Assembly (NCBI GenBank): GCA_002419385.1
Contig: DIFZ01000029.1
Location: 37,592-101,591, forward strand
Source of the DNA: Geobacter sp. UBA5735
GTDB taxonomy: Bacteria > Desulfobacterota > Desulfuromonadia > Geobacterales > Geobacteraceae
Length of the DNA stretch: 64,000 nucleotides
Reading direction: 5' to 3'
Below, in pieces: positions 26,463 through 35,566 of this stretch; the stretch's first letter is position 1, and every line of letters starts with the position of its first letter. A program made the translations under genes and the position numbers. A model generated the notes under the pieces. That model was given only the letters and a program-made list of their open reading frames with translations. It was not told the DNA's origin and searched no databases.

Positions 26463-27902
26463 TCAGCCACGACGCAAGTCCCTGACAACGGTGCCTGTAG
26501 GGGAAACGACCTGCAGCTGCAGCAGCATTTTCCCGACCGCGTGGGTGGAACAGCTCAGACACGGGTCATAGACTCTAATGCCGTGCTCCACACGGTTGAG
26601 CATTCCCTCACTCACATCTGCGCCCCTGACATACCGTTTGGCAATGTTGGTTATCGTGCGGTTTATCGCCAGATTGTTGTGGCCGGTGGAAACGATGAGA
26701 TTGACGTCGGTGATGAGGCCGTTCCTGTCCACATGGTAGTCATGGATGAGAGTGCCACGCGGCGCCTCCACCATCCCGACCCCGTGCAGCCGGTTGACGC
26801 CCGCTTCGGCACGCACCCAGTCATCGAGTATATCCTTCTCGTTCAGGGTCTGCTCGATCTTTTCCAGGGCGAAAAGTATCTCGATCAGACGGGCATAATG
26901 GTAGTGGAAGCTGCTGGTCACGGTTCGGCCGTTGCCCAGCCGGCGGAAGGCTGCCAATTCTTCGTCGGCTCGCGGCATCCCGGTGAAGTCGCAGACATTC
27001 AGGCGGCCGAGCGGCCCGACGCGGTACATGCCCGAATATTCCGCGCGGTTATAGGGTCCATGGGCCCTGAAAAAGGGGAACTTGAGGTAGCTCCAGTCTT
27101 CCGTAGCCTCCTCGATAGAGTCGCGGTAGCGGTCGTTGGCGATCCCGGGCTCTATGACGGTTCCATCGCTGGCAGAAAAACGGAGCAGGCCGTCGTAGTG
27201 CTCCAGCCCGCCTTCGGGTGTCACCAGCCCGGCGAACAGTGAAGGGAAGTCATACACTTCCACGTCAGATGAGTACTGGTCGAAGCTCTTTTTGAGCAGT
27301 CCGGTGGCGAGTCCGATGGTCTCGAATGCCTCAGGCAGCATGGCCTTGATGGCGTCTCGCTTTTCGGCGGTCAGCGGCTGCCGGACACCCCCGGGCACGG
27401 CCCAGGCCTGGTGGATGCTTTTGTCGGCCAGGATGCGGATGATTTCCTGGCCGATGCCGCGCAGGCGTATTCCCCTGCGCGCCACGTCGGGGTACTTCTG
27501 CACCAGGCCCATCACGTTGCGGGTTGCGGGATGGTGGTCGAACCCCAGCAACAGGTCCGGAGCGCTGAGGTGGAAGAAGCTCAGCGCATGGCTCTGGACG
27601 TACTGGGCCCAGTTGAAGATTCTGCGGAGTTTGGCGGCCACCGGCGGAATGGCGACCCCCATGATGGCGTCGCCGGCCTTGACCGAGGCCAGGGCATGGC
27701 TGGTGGGACAGATTCCGCAGATGCGGTTGGTGATGCCGGGCATTTCGTAAAACGGTCGACCGACGCAGAATTTCTCGAATGCCCGGAACTCCACCACGTG
27801 CATCCTGGCTTCGCGCACCTCGCCGGAGTCATCCAGGTAAATGGAAACCTTCGCATGCCCCTCAATCCTGGTTATCGGTTCGATACGTAGTGTCTTTGCC
27901 AT
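26463..27902 (-). CDS. hoxH: NAD-linked NiFe hydrogenase large subunit
   Basis: The catalytic subunit of the bidirectional group 3d-type hydrogenase. The 479-residue protein begins MAKTLRIEPITRIEGHAKV, has the proximal nickel ligands in RICGICPTSH (Cys62, Cys65) and the distal ones in DPCLSCSTH near the C terminus. Some 25 residues follow that His and are expected to be cut off by a hydrogenase endopeptidase; no such gene is in this window. A start seven codons upstream is possible. It is the last gene of hoxEFUYH. Confidence 0.94.
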   Translation of the reverse strand: MAKTLRIEPITRIEGHAKVSIYLDDSGEVREARMHVVEFRAFEKFCVGRPFYEMPGITNRICGICPTSHALASVKAGDAIMGVAIPPVAAKLRRIFNWAQYVQSHALSFFHLSAPDLLLGFDHHPATRNVMGLVQKYPDVARRGIRLRGIGQEIIRILADKSIHQAWAVPGGVRQPLTAEKRDAIKAMLPEAFETIGLATGLLKKSFDQYSSDVEVYDFPSLFAGLVTPEGGLEHYDGLLRFSASDGTVIEPGIANDRYRDSIEEATEDWSYLKFPFFRAHGPYNRAEYSGMYRVGPLGRLNVCDFTGMPRADEELAAFRRLGNGRTVTSSFHYHYARLIEILFALEKIEQTLNEKDILDDWVRAEAGVNRLHGVGMVEAPRGTLIHDYHVDRNGLITDVNLIVSTGHNNLAINRTITNIAKRYVRGADVSEGMLNRVEHGIRVYDPCLSCSTHAVGKMLLQLQVVSPTGTVVRDLRRG

Positions 27903-27923
27903 GGTCTCGCACTCCTTCAACAT

Positions 27924-28466
27924 TTAGCCGAACGTCATGGATTCCGGAGATAGTTCCGGCGTCCCTCCCGCCAGCAGAGCCGCTACCGTCCTGAATATCC
28001 GGTCGGGGTCCGGCGGGCAGCCCGGCAGAAAGAAATCGACTTTCACCGCCGCGTGCAGTGGATAGACCTTGGGGAGGAGCACCGGCAGGACCTCGATCGC
28101 CTCCGGCCCCTTGGGGATGCTTCCCGGCCCCGCCTGGTACACCTGCGTCAGCACGTCATCGATGTTCAGCCGGTTGCGCAGCTGGGATGTATTGCCGGTT
28201 ACGGCGCAATCACCGAAACTGACGATGAATCTGGTTCTCTCCCGGATGGTGAGCAACAACTGCAGGTTTTCGGTATTGCACAGCGCCCCCTCGATCAGCA
28301 CCACGTCCACGTCTTCGGGATATTCCTTCACATCGGCAATGGGGCTGTACACGAGATCCATCAGCCCGGCCAGGTCGATCAGCTTCTCGTCGATATCCAG
28401 GAAACTCATGTGGCAGCCGGCACAACCGCCCAACCAGACAGTAGCGACTCTCGCTTTGCGTGTCAT
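27924..28466 (-). CDS. hoxY: NAD-linked hydrogenase small subunit
   Basis: The 180-residue subunit carries the proximal [4Fe-4S] cluster with ligands in WLGGCAGCHMSFLD, FGDCAVTGN and LPGCPPDPD. Its ATG overlaps the hoxU stop (ATGA), which decides the start over a GTG four codons upstream. It is followed by hoxH after 21 bp. Confidence 0.94.
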   Translation of the reverse strand: MTRKARVATVWLGGCAGCHMSFLDIDEKLIDLAGLMDLVYSPIADVKEYPEDVDVVLIEGALCNTENLQLLLTIRERTRFIVSFGDCAVTGNTSQLRNRLNIDDVLTQVYQAGPGSIPKGPEAIEVLPVLLPKVYPLHAAVKVDFFLPGCPPDPDRIFRTVAALLAGGTPELSPESMTFG

Positions 28467-29191
28467 AGGTAACTCCACGATTTCTTTTCACGTCCCCCCT
28501 TGATCCACTGGAGGAACCCGACTTCCTTCTCCATTTCCGCAACCGTGGACCCCTTCCAGAACAGGGTTCCGGTGGGGCAGACGTTGACGCACTTGCCGCA
28601 CTTTGTGCAGCTCTTGCTGCTTCCCCAGGTCTGGTGCATGTCGATGAAGATGCGGTTCTCGATGCCGCGCCCCTCCATGTCCAGGGTGTGGGCGCCCTCT
28701 ATCTGGTCGCAGGCACGGATGCAGCGGGTGCAGCTGATGCAGCGGTTGTGGTCGAGGCCATTCCGCTCGTGGGTGGTGTCAATGGCAGGCAGGTCGGGAC
28801 AGCGGTACTCGAAGCGGGTGTGGTCCACCCCCAGCTCCGCGCAACGGGCCCGCAGCTCGCAGGTGCCGTTTGCCACGCACACGGCGCAGATATGATTCCG
28901 CTCCGAAAGGAGAAGCTCGAGAATCATCTTGCGGTAGGTTACCAGCTTTTCCGTGTGGGTGCGGACCACCATCCCCTCCTGGGCCTCGGTGGTGCATGCG
29001 GGGAGGAGCCGCCTGGCGCCTTCCACCTCCACCAGGCACAGTCGGCAGGCGCCGATGGGGGTCAACCCCTCCAGGTGGCACAGTGTCGGCAACTCCACAC
29101 CGTTCTGACGACAGGCTTCCAGCAGCGTCGCTCCCGCGGGAGCGCTCCCTTCAGTGCCGTTGATTGTCAAGGTGATGACTGACATTGTCAA
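28463..29191 (-). CDS. hoxU: Hydrogenase diaphorase Fe-S subunit (NuoG-like)
   Basis: HoxU wires electrons between the HoxF flavin and HoxY. In 242 residues it has a plant-type [2Fe-2S] domain (Cys38, 49, 52, 66), a NuoG-like His/Cys cluster region (about residues 100-117), and two [4Fe-4S] motifs (Cys151/154/157/161 and 195/198/201/205). It starts 7 bp after hoxF ends. Confidence 0.94.
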   Translation of the reverse strand: MTMSVITLTINGTEGSAPAGATLLEACRQNGVELPTLCHLEGLTPIGACRLCLVEVEGARRLLPACTTEAQEGMVVRTHTEKLVTYRKMILELLLSERNHICAVCVANGTCELRARCAELGVDHTRFEYRCPDLPAIDTTHERNGLDHNRCISCTRCIRACDQIEGAHTLDMEGRGIENRIFIDMHQTWGSSKSCTKCGKCVNVCPTGTLFWKGSTVAEMEKEVGFLQWIKGGREKKSWSYL

Positions 29192-29198
29192 CCCTCCT

Positions 29199-30905
29199 TC
29201 ACTGTTTCCCTGCTTCCCTGATGCGTCGCGGCAGCTCGTGCACCAGTTCCCGGAGCGGCACCTCGTTCATGACGCATACGCCGACCGGGCACTTCCTGTC
29301 GCGGATGTGGGCCTCGTATTCTTCCCGGAAATAGTTGAGCGTGCTCAGGGTCGGGTTCGGCGAGGTGAAGCCAAGTCCGCACAGGCTGGTGTCCTGGACC
29401 ATGACGGCGAGTTCCCGGAGCTTGTCCAGGTCTTCCATGGCCGCACTGCCGTTACAGATCCGCTCCAGTATCCGCAGCATCTGGGATGTCCCGACCCGGC
29501 AGGGGATGCATTTGCCGCAGCTCTCGTCCCGGCAGAAGTCCATGAAAAAGCGGGCCACGTCCACCATGCAGCTCCGGTCGTTCATGATGACCAGGCCGCC
29601 GGAGCCCATGATGGAGCCCAGCGCCGCCAGGTTCTCGTAATCGATGGGGGTGTCCAGGAACTGGGCCGGGATGCAGCCGCCGCTCGGGCCGCCGGTCTGG
29701 GCCGCCTTGAACCCGGCGCCCTTGGGAATGCCCCCGCCGATGTCGTACACCACTTCGCGCAGGGTAATCCCCATGGGCACCTCGATGAGCCCGGTATTGT
29801 TGATCTCGCCGGCTAAAGCGAAGATCTTGGTTCCTTTGCTCTTTTCCGTGCCGATGCCCGCATACCAGTCGCCGCCCCGATTGATGATGGGAGCGATATT
29901 GCCGAAGGTCTCCACGTTGTTGATCAGCGTGGGGCACCCCCACAACCCGCTGATTGCCGGGAAGGGCGGACGGGGATAGGGCTGGCCGCGCCGGCCCATG
30001 ACCGAGGTGAGCAGGCCCGTCTCCTCGCCGCAGACGAAGGCGCCGGCGCCGAGACGGATGTCGACGCGTAAATTGAAGTTGCTGCCGAAGATGCGATTGC
30101 CGAGAATCTCCGCCTTTTCCGCCTTCTTGATGGCCTTGACAAGCCGCTCCGCAGCCAGGGGATACTCGGCGCGGACATAAACGTATCCCTGGTCCGCTCC
30201 CACGGCGTATGCGGCAATGGCCATCCCCTCCAGCACCAGGAATGGGTCCGACTCCATAGTGGTCCGGTCCATGTAGGCGCCGGGGTCCCCCTCGTCGCCG
30301 TTGGCGACGATGAATTTCTTCTCGCCCGCGGCCTTGCGGACCAGGTCCCATTTCAGGCCGGTGGGAAAGCCGCCGCCACCGCGGCCGCGCAGACCGCTCT
30401 TTTTTATCTCCTCAACCACCTGCTCCGGTGTCATCTCCTCCAGCACCTTGCAAAGCGCGGTAAAGCCGCCCATGCTGGCCGATGACTCCAGGCTTTCCGG
30501 GTCGAGGTTGGCGCTGTTGGCCAGCACCACCTTGAGCTGCTTGGTGAAGAACGGCAGATCGCCGGGGAGCACCTTTTCCTCGAGCACCTTCTGCCCGAGC
30601 GCATGCTCTTCCAGGATGCGGACTACGAACTCCGGGGTCACGTGTTCATAAATCACGTCTTCCCGACCAGGCATGCGCACCGTGACCAGCGGACCCCGGC
30701 TGCACGGGCCGACGCAGCCGGTGCGGGTCACATCCACATCGGCATCGAGATTGCGCTCCCTCACCGCCTGTACCAGCGCCTTGTGCACCGCCTCCGCTCC
30801 CGAGGCAAGACAGGGGCTGCTGTAGCAGACCAGCAGTCGACAGCGGTATGCGTTCCGCTTCTCCAGTTCCTTGCGGGCCATTGCCCGGAGCTCTTCACGC
30901 GTCAT
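29199..30905 (-). CDS. hoxF: Hydrogenase diaphorase flavoprotein subunit (NuoF-like)
   Basis: HoxF binds FMN and NAD(H). The 568-residue protein has an N-terminal thioredoxin-like [2Fe-2S] domain (CYSSPC and GCVGPC), the FMN/NADH region with GRGGGGFPTG and GEETGLLTS, and a C-terminal [4Fe-4S] site in SCGKCIPCRVGT. This layout matches NuoF/HoxF without extra C-terminal ferredoxin domains. It is 30 bp after hoxE. Confidence 0.95.
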   Translation of the reverse strand: MTREELRAMARKELEKRNAYRCRLLVCYSSPCLASGAEAVHKALVQAVRERNLDADVDVTRTGCVGPCSRGPLVTVRMPGREDVIYEHVTPEFVVRILEEHALGQKVLEEKVLPGDLPFFTKQLKVVLANSANLDPESLESSASMGGFTALCKVLEEMTPEQVVEEIKKSGLRGRGGGGFPTGLKWDLVRKAAGEKKFIVANGDEGDPGAYMDRTTMESDPFLVLEGMAIAAYAVGADQGYVYVRAEYPLAAERLVKAIKKAEKAEILGNRIFGSNFNLRVDIRLGAGAFVCGEETGLLTSVMGRRGQPYPRPPFPAISGLWGCPTLINNVETFGNIAPIINRGGDWYAGIGTEKSKGTKIFALAGEINNTGLIEVPMGITLREVVYDIGGGIPKGAGFKAAQTGGPSGGCIPAQFLDTPIDYENLAALGSIMGSGGLVIMNDRSCMVDVARFFMDFCRDESCGKCIPCRVGTSQMLRILERICNGSAAMEDLDKLRELAVMVQDTSLCGLGFTSPNPTLSTLNYFREEYEAHIRDRKCPVGVCVMNEVPLRELVHELPRRIREAGKQ

Positions 30906-30935
30906 GACTCTTTGTACCTCCCCTGCGCCGGTCAG

Positions 30936-31562
30936 TCAGCCTTCGACCGCTTCCTTGCAGTTGCGCAGCATGGTTTCCGGCGTCTGCCGCGCGTGCACCT
31001 TGCCGTCAAGGATAACCATGGGCGCCAGGCCGCAGTTGCCGAGACACCGGACGATATTGACGCTCAACTTTCCGTCTGCGGTCGTTTCCCCCGCCTTGAC
31101 ATCGAATTCATGCTCCAGTGCCTCCACGATTTCGCCGGCCCGCTTCACGAAACAGGCGGTACCCATGCAGATGTTGCAGATGTGCTCTCCCTGGGGCTTG
31201 AGGTTGAAATGATGGTAGAAGCTCGCCACCCCGTAGACCCAACTGAGAGGAAGCTTCAGCTCATGGGCGATGTAGGTCATGGTGTCTTCGCTCAGGAACC
31301 CGAACGTCTCCTGGGCGGCGTGAAGGACTTCGATGAGAGCGTCCTGACTGTACTGGCAACGCTTGAACACACGGTCGACCTGGATATACGGAGATTCGCC
31401 GGTCTCCCGGGCCGAATCCTCCTTCGCTCCCGGGCTAGCGCCGACCTTGGCGCGCTCCTCGGCCTCACGCTTGAGAGCGGCGCCGCTACCCTTGGCATCG
31501 GTGGAACCGGTGCCTTGCCTGATGTACTCAACATTCTTTGATTGCCATTCTCCAGCGCTCAT
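30936..31562 (-). CDS. hoxE: Hydrogenase diaphorase [2Fe-2S] subunit (NuoE-like) with N-terminal extension
   Basis: A 208-residue protein. Residues about 60-205 are a NuoE-like thioredoxin-fold domain with [2Fe-2S] ligands in CMGTACFVKRAG and RCLGNCG. The first 55 or so residues are Ala/Gly/Lys/Glu-rich and probably disordered, unusual for NuoE/HoxE. GGAGGTG stands before this ATG, supporting the long start. It opens the operon hoxEFUYH. Confidence 0.92.
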   Translation of the reverse strand: MSAGEWQSKNVEYIRQGTGSTDAKGSGAALKREAEERAKVGASPGAKEDSARETGESPYIQVDRVFKRCQYSQDALIEVLHAAQETFGFLSEDTMTYIAHELKLPLSWVYGVASFYHHFNLKPQGEHICNICMGTACFVKRAGEIVEALEHEFDVKAGETTADGKLSVNIVRCLGNCGLAPMVILDGKVHARQTPETMLRNCKEAVEG

Positions 31563-31832
31563 AGGATTTCACCTCCACGATGCCGTTCGCAGAGCCTGCG
31601 CACACCCGGAACAGCCTTCCTGAGCCATTCATCACCGGATCTCGCTGCGACACCCTGTACCGTGCCCTCATCGAAAAGGCCGACTGCTCTGGATTATCGC
31701 AAAAAATACAGTAAGATTAAAAACAGCAGCAGTCATTGGGACAGAGGGTTTTCGGAGAGGAAAAGACTTATCCAGTATGAAATGAATTTTATCTCCCGGC
31801 TGTCAGTTGTCAACACGGGTGAAAGAAAACCG
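31563..31832. other. Divergent gap between hoxE and the PhoU-like gene
   Basis: About 270 bp with the unseen hox promoter. On the minus strand a GATAAT -10-like box near 31696 lacks a clear -35, so the hox promoter is not fixed. No gene is seen. Confidence 0.4.
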
Positions 31833-31861
31833 TTGAATTTTAGTATCAATAAAAATATAAT
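31833..31861 (+). promoter_or_regulatory. Sigma-70-like promoter for the PhoU-like gene
   Basis: TTGAAT (31833-31838), 17-bp spacer, perfect TATAAT (31856-31861), 65 bp before the ATG. Confidence 0.7.
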
Positions 31862-31926
31862 GTACGGTTCGAACAGCCGGCGTTTCGCCACCAGAGAACA
31901 ATGCTCAGCAGAAAGAGAGGATCCAT

Positions 31927-32529
31927 ATGAAGACACTCTATGAAGAAGTGCGGCACGAAATGCACGAGATAGGCACGGGAACGGAACGGTGCATGGTTCT
32001 GTTGCAGAAGGCTTTTATGAAAAATTCCCTGGATCCGCTGAACGTCTGTCAGGAGAAGCTGGTTGCTCTGGGAAACGCGGAACCGGAACTGGCGAAAAAA
32101 CTGAAAGAGCTGTGCCGGAAGGATGAAACCAAGAAAGAATTTGCCGTCATCTTTGACCATATCATGAGAATCTGCGCTACTATTGCAGAACTCACGGAAC
32201 CTCTCGAGAAAAAGATCAGGGACAACATCCTGTTCAGCGACCGGGCCGTCACCGAGATAAGCTTCCTCTCCCAGAATCTGGCGGAACTTCTGAAGGCAAC
32301 CGCCGATCTGATCCTCGTCAAGAACCCGATTCTGATTCGCTATGTAATGGAGTCGGAAACCATGGTGTCAAAGATGAGCACCGACTATGCCACCCACCAC
32401 GAAGAGAGGCTCGTGGAAGGGCTGTGCCATACCGAAGCGTCACCGCTGTTTCTCAACATTCTGGAAAACTTCAAGAAAATTGCCTGGGAAGCGAAGGAAA
32501 TCGCGAAGGTCATGTCTGGTGATGTGTGA
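31927..32529 (+). CDS. PhoU-domain-like helical protein
   Basis: A 200-residue, all-helical protein with no signal peptide. The alternating charged/hydrophobic pattern and short helix-loop signatures resemble the PhoU domain that senses or modulates phosphate transport, for instance the tail of Na/Pi cotransporters. It stands alone, divergent from hox, with GAGAGGATCC before the ATG. The assignment is from general likeness and is modest. Confidence 0.6.
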   Translation: MKTLYEEVRHEMHEIGTGTERCMVLLQKAFMKNSLDPLNVCQEKLVALGNAEPELAKKLKELCRKDETKKEFAVIFDHIMRICATIAELTEPLEKKIRDNILFSDRAVTEISFLSQNLAELLKATADLILVKNPILIRYVMESETMVSKMSTDYATHHEERLVEGLCHTEASPLFLNILENFKKIAWEAKEIAKVMSGDV

Positions 32530-32573
32530 TGCAGGGCGGCTCGTGCCGGGCAAGCGCCAGCGGAGTCGGCGTC

Positions 32574-33602
32574 TCAAGGCTTGCCGTGTGACCAGAGCCG
32601 CTCAAGGGGAATGCAGTCAAAGTGCACTGCGTCCCTGATGGGAACCCCGACGAGCCCGGTATTCAGGCTGAAGCCCTGGACAGCATCCCCCAGTGCGTCG
32701 TCGTTACCCGCTCCGAACAGGAACCGGTCCGCTGCAGCAAGGAAGACCTCCCCACGCTGCAGCGCATCCGACCAGAGCCGGGCGAACCCCCCTGTCAGCG
32801 TTTCGCCGGTAACGGGATGGGTATAAGAATCGAAATGAAGGATTTCTCCCGGAATTTCGCTGTACCCCCACGGATAGAACAATGCCAGGAACGAGCCGAG
32901 CCGTCCCGCAAACAGCTGGTCCGCGCGGTTGACCAGCGCAGCGGCTCCACGATTGCCGAACAGGGCGTTCAACGCCATCTGGACGCGGTATCCCCGCCGC
33001 AGATCATGCCAACAGGCCGGCGCTTCCTCGTTGGCCCCTGCGCAGGCGGAAGAGAAAAACCTGAGCAATTCCCTGTTCACCACCCCGTTGCGACGAATAT
33101 CGGACAGGAAAGTACAGCCCGGCAATTCAAGCGACGCCTGCCGCAGAACCTGGAGGTCGAGCCATGACTCGACCAGGCGATGGCGGGCGCGGGCGTCGTT
33201 CCGCTCGGCAGCACACGCTGCATAGTAATTTCCGCTGACATGGTAGACAAAAGGATGGAGGACGGAATCGAGAGCTATGTGGGTGAGGAACCCGCAGGCA
33301 AAGGCTGCCTTCTCGGCGAATAGCGGGTCGTTCGGCGTGCCGCGCAGAAACCTGAGCATCTCGAACGCAGGCCTGCTCGTGTCATTGCCGTCCGAGCCGT
33401 GGATCACATCGCCGAAGCAGAAAGTCCTCTTCCTTTCAAAAGGCAGTCTTACAGCATAGAAAAATGTGTCGGCCACTATGGAACCGAAATGAAAGGAATG
33501 CAGAGCATCTTTCAGGACTGAGCGGAGCCGGACGCCGAGCGAGCCCGCTCCGGCATGAAACGCCTGCTCGGCACAGAGTATGTGGGAGAGTTCCTTGCCC
33601 AT
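32574..33602 (-). CDS. Zinc-dependent phospholipase C-like protein
   Basis: A 342-residue protein resembling the zinc-dependent phospholipase C/S1-P1 nuclease fold found in many bacterial hypothetical proteins: HxxxAEQ-like start (SHILCAEQAFHAG), FHFGSIVADTFFY, then HGSDGND and CGFLTHIALDSVLHPFVYH, which give the His/Asp pattern for metal binding. No signal peptide is seen. The ATG at 33602 has AAAGGG before it; longer starts lack one. The natural substrate is unknown. Confidence 0.7.
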   Translation of the reverse strand: MGKELSHILCAEQAFHAGAGSLGVRLRSVLKDALHSFHFGSIVADTFFYAVRLPFERKRTFCFGDVIHGSDGNDTSRPAFEMLRFLRGTPNDPLFAEKAAFACGFLTHIALDSVLHPFVYHVSGNYYAACAAERNDARARHRLVESWLDLQVLRQASLELPGCTFLSDIRRNGVVNRELLRFFSSACAGANEEAPACWHDLRRGYRVQMALNALFGNRGAAALVNRADQLFAGRLGSFLALFYPWGYSEIPGEILHFDSYTHPVTGETLTGGFARLWSDALQRGEVFLAAADRFLFGAGNDDALGDAVQGFSLNTGLVGVPIRDAVHFDCIPLERLWSHGKP

Positions 33603-33656
33603 CGAATTGCACCCTTTGCCCATGCTGGGCGCCACGCCCGTCTCCTCCCGAGACGT

Positions 33657-33702
33657 AAAACAGCAGTGGGCACGGTTTGGCAAAACGCGCCCACTGCTGT
33701 TT
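33657..33702 (-). terminator. Bidirectional-looking terminator
   Basis: Stem AAAACAGCAGTGGGC/GCCCACTGCTGTTT with a 17-nt loop, A's and T's on its flanks. It ends the htrA transcript, 26 bp after the small gene at 33728, and separates it from the phospholipase-like gene. Confidence 0.85.
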
Positions 33703-33727
33703 CATCCCCCTGGCACCGGACGGGACA

Positions 33728-33991
33728 CTACCAGATCGGCGAATCTATCTTTCCGGCCCGCTTTATCAGCACATCGACAATCGCAAGATCGAAGATGTTG
33801 GAAGCCGCCACTTCGGATGACACCCGTGATATGAAGTGCTGCCGGCCCTCATCGAGTTCGACCTCCAGCAATTCGAAAATGGTGTCGTTCTTGATCCCCT
33901 GCTCAACCTTTTCCCGGTTGTAAATGGCAACATCCGATATGATGGCCCTGGCCAGTCTTTTTGCATGCTCAGGATTATCTATCAAGCTCAT
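33728..33991 (-). CDS. Conserved small protein downstream of htrA
   Basis: An 87-residue acidic, mainly helical protein (MSLIDNPEHAKRLARAI...) without membrane segments or cysteines. It begins 17 bp after the htrA stop and precedes a terminator, so it is the last gene of that transcript. I do not recognise a domain; small proteins of this sort occur in Geobacter. A link to envelope stress is only suggested by position. Confidence 0.65.
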   Translation of the reverse strand: MSLIDNPEHAKRLARAIISDVAIYNREKVEQGIKNDTIFELLEVELDEGRQHFISRVSSEVAASNIFDLAIVDVLIKRAGKIDSPIW

Positions 33992-34008
33992 GGTCGATCC
34001 CTTCAGTG

Positions 34009-35445
34009 CTATCGTGTCTTCAGAACGAAGTAGATGGTGGCGTTACCTCTGCGTACAAGAAATACTGCACTCCCTTTGTTATCGCTCTCGCTTATCGCCC
34101 TGCCGTAATCGGCAAGGTTCCCGATTTTCCGTCCATTGATGGAAAGGATGACATCACCCCTCTGCAGCCCTGCCTGCGCGGCGCCACCCTCGGCGTCAAG
34201 CGCTGAAATGAATACGCCGCTCAAGCCGCGCAGCTTCATTTCACGGGGGAGTTCTTCGACCGTCATGCCGAGCCATGCGGCAGGACGTGCTTCCGGTTTT
34301 GCCTGGAGCGCTTCCGCACGTTCCGCACTGCCCAGCGCCAGCTGCAGCCTGAGCGGCTTCCCGCCCCGCACTATCGTCAACTCCACCCGTTTGCCGATCG
34401 GAATTTCGGCCACAACACGCTGGAGTTGCTGCACATCCTTGATCTCCCTGCCGTCGATGGCGGTTATGACATCTCCCTGCCGGATCCCCGCCCTGGCGGC
34501 CGGACTGCCGTCAACAACGCCGTTGACTAGAGCTCCCGCAGCCTTTTTGAGCCCGAATCCCGCTGCGATTTCATCCGTTACCGGCTGGATGGAAACACCG
34601 AGCCACCCCCGGCTGACGCTCCCCTTGCTGACCAGCTGTTCGACAACGTGTTTCGCCATGTTGATGGGAATGGCGAATCCGATCCCCTGACCAGCCGCCA
34701 CGATGGCGGTATTGATGCCGATGACCTCGCCATAGATGTTGAGCAGCGGCCCTCCCGAGTTTCCGGGATTGATCGAGGCGTCAGTCTGGATAAAATCCTC
34801 GTAGGTTTCGATACCCATGTTGGAGCGGCCGGTTGCCGAGATCACGCCGACGGTGAAAGTCCGGTCAAGGCCGAACGGATTGCCGATGGCAACCGCCCAC
34901 TGCCCGACACGAAGCTTGTCCGAATCACCCAGCACGGCAAAAGGCAGGGACTCCCGGGAATCGATCTTGATGACGGCCAGATCGGTCTTCGGGTCCCGGC
35001 CCACGACCCTGGCGTCATGGACTTTTTCATTGGAGAGCTTCACCTTTATGGTGTCCGCATCCCGAATGACATGATCGTTGGTCAGTATGTACCCTTCCCG
35101 GTTGATCAGGAAGCCGGAACCGAGGCTGGACGACTGCCGGTACTGGGGACGGGAACGCTCCCCGAAAAAATCGTCGAAAAACGGGGAGAACTGGAAGAAG
35201 GGCTGCTCCTCCCGTTTCCTGCTGATAGTGGAAATATTGACTACCGACGGGGTTGCTTTCTGCGCCAGCGCCGTGAATGCCTGCTGGGCCGACAGAATGT
35301 CCTTCGGCACCTCCTTGACGGGCGCCTCTGCCGACCCTTTGCGGCTCGATTCGTAATAGAGGTCTCGGTCTTTTTTATTGCACCCCTGCAGGCAGGCGAT
35401 TCCAGCCAGAAGGATCAGCGCAACGACGAAGCGAAAGCCGGGCAT
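34009..35445 (-). CDS. degP: HtrA/DegP-family serine protease, predicted lipoprotein
   Basis: A periplasmic quality-control protease of 478 residues. The N terminus has a hydrophobic stretch and lipobox LQGC (Cys22), so lipid anchoring is predicted, unlike soluble DegP. The catalytic triad is His125 (TNDHV), Asp155 (KTDLAVI) and Ser230 (NPGNSGGP). Two PDZ domains follow at about 268-360 and 375-475. A Phe-rich loop (FFQFSPFFDDFF) precedes the triad as in DegP. Confidence 0.94.
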   Translation of the reverse strand: MPGFRFVVALILLAGIACLQGCNKKDRDLYYESSRKGSAEAPVKEVPKDILSAQQAFTALAQKATPSVVNISTISRKREEQPFFQFSPFFDDFFGERSRPQYRQSSSLGSGFLINREGYILTNDHVIRDADTIKVKLSNEKVHDARVVGRDPKTDLAVIKIDSRESLPFAVLGDSDKLRVGQWAVAIGNPFGLDRTFTVGVISATGRSNMGIETYEDFIQTDASINPGNSGGPLLNIYGEVIGINTAIVAAGQGIGFAIPINMAKHVVEQLVSKGSVSRGWLGVSIQPVTDEIAAGFGLKKAAGALVNGVVDGSPAARAGIRQGDVITAIDGREIKDVQQLQRVVAEIPIGKRVELTIVRGGKPLRLQLALGSAERAEALQAKPEARPAAWLGMTVEELPREMKLRGLSGVFISALDAEGGAAQAGLQRGDVILSINGRKIGNLADYGRAISESDNKGSAVFLVRRGNATIYFVLKTR

Positions 35446-35490
35446 TCCACCCTCACGGAAGATTAAAGTTGGTAATAGGAAAACAGCGTA

Positions 35491-35519
35491 AGGTTAGCCA
35501 AAATCAACCGGGATGTCAA
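35491..35519 (-). promoter_or_regulatory. Promoter for htrA
   Basis: Minus-strand TTGACA (35514-35519), 17-bp spacer, TAACCT (35491-35496). Good -35, weak -10; leader about 40 nt. Confidence 0.5.
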
Positions 35520-35566
35520 TGCATTTCCCCTTGAAAATCTTCAACTGTGGAAGCGGAATCATGGAC

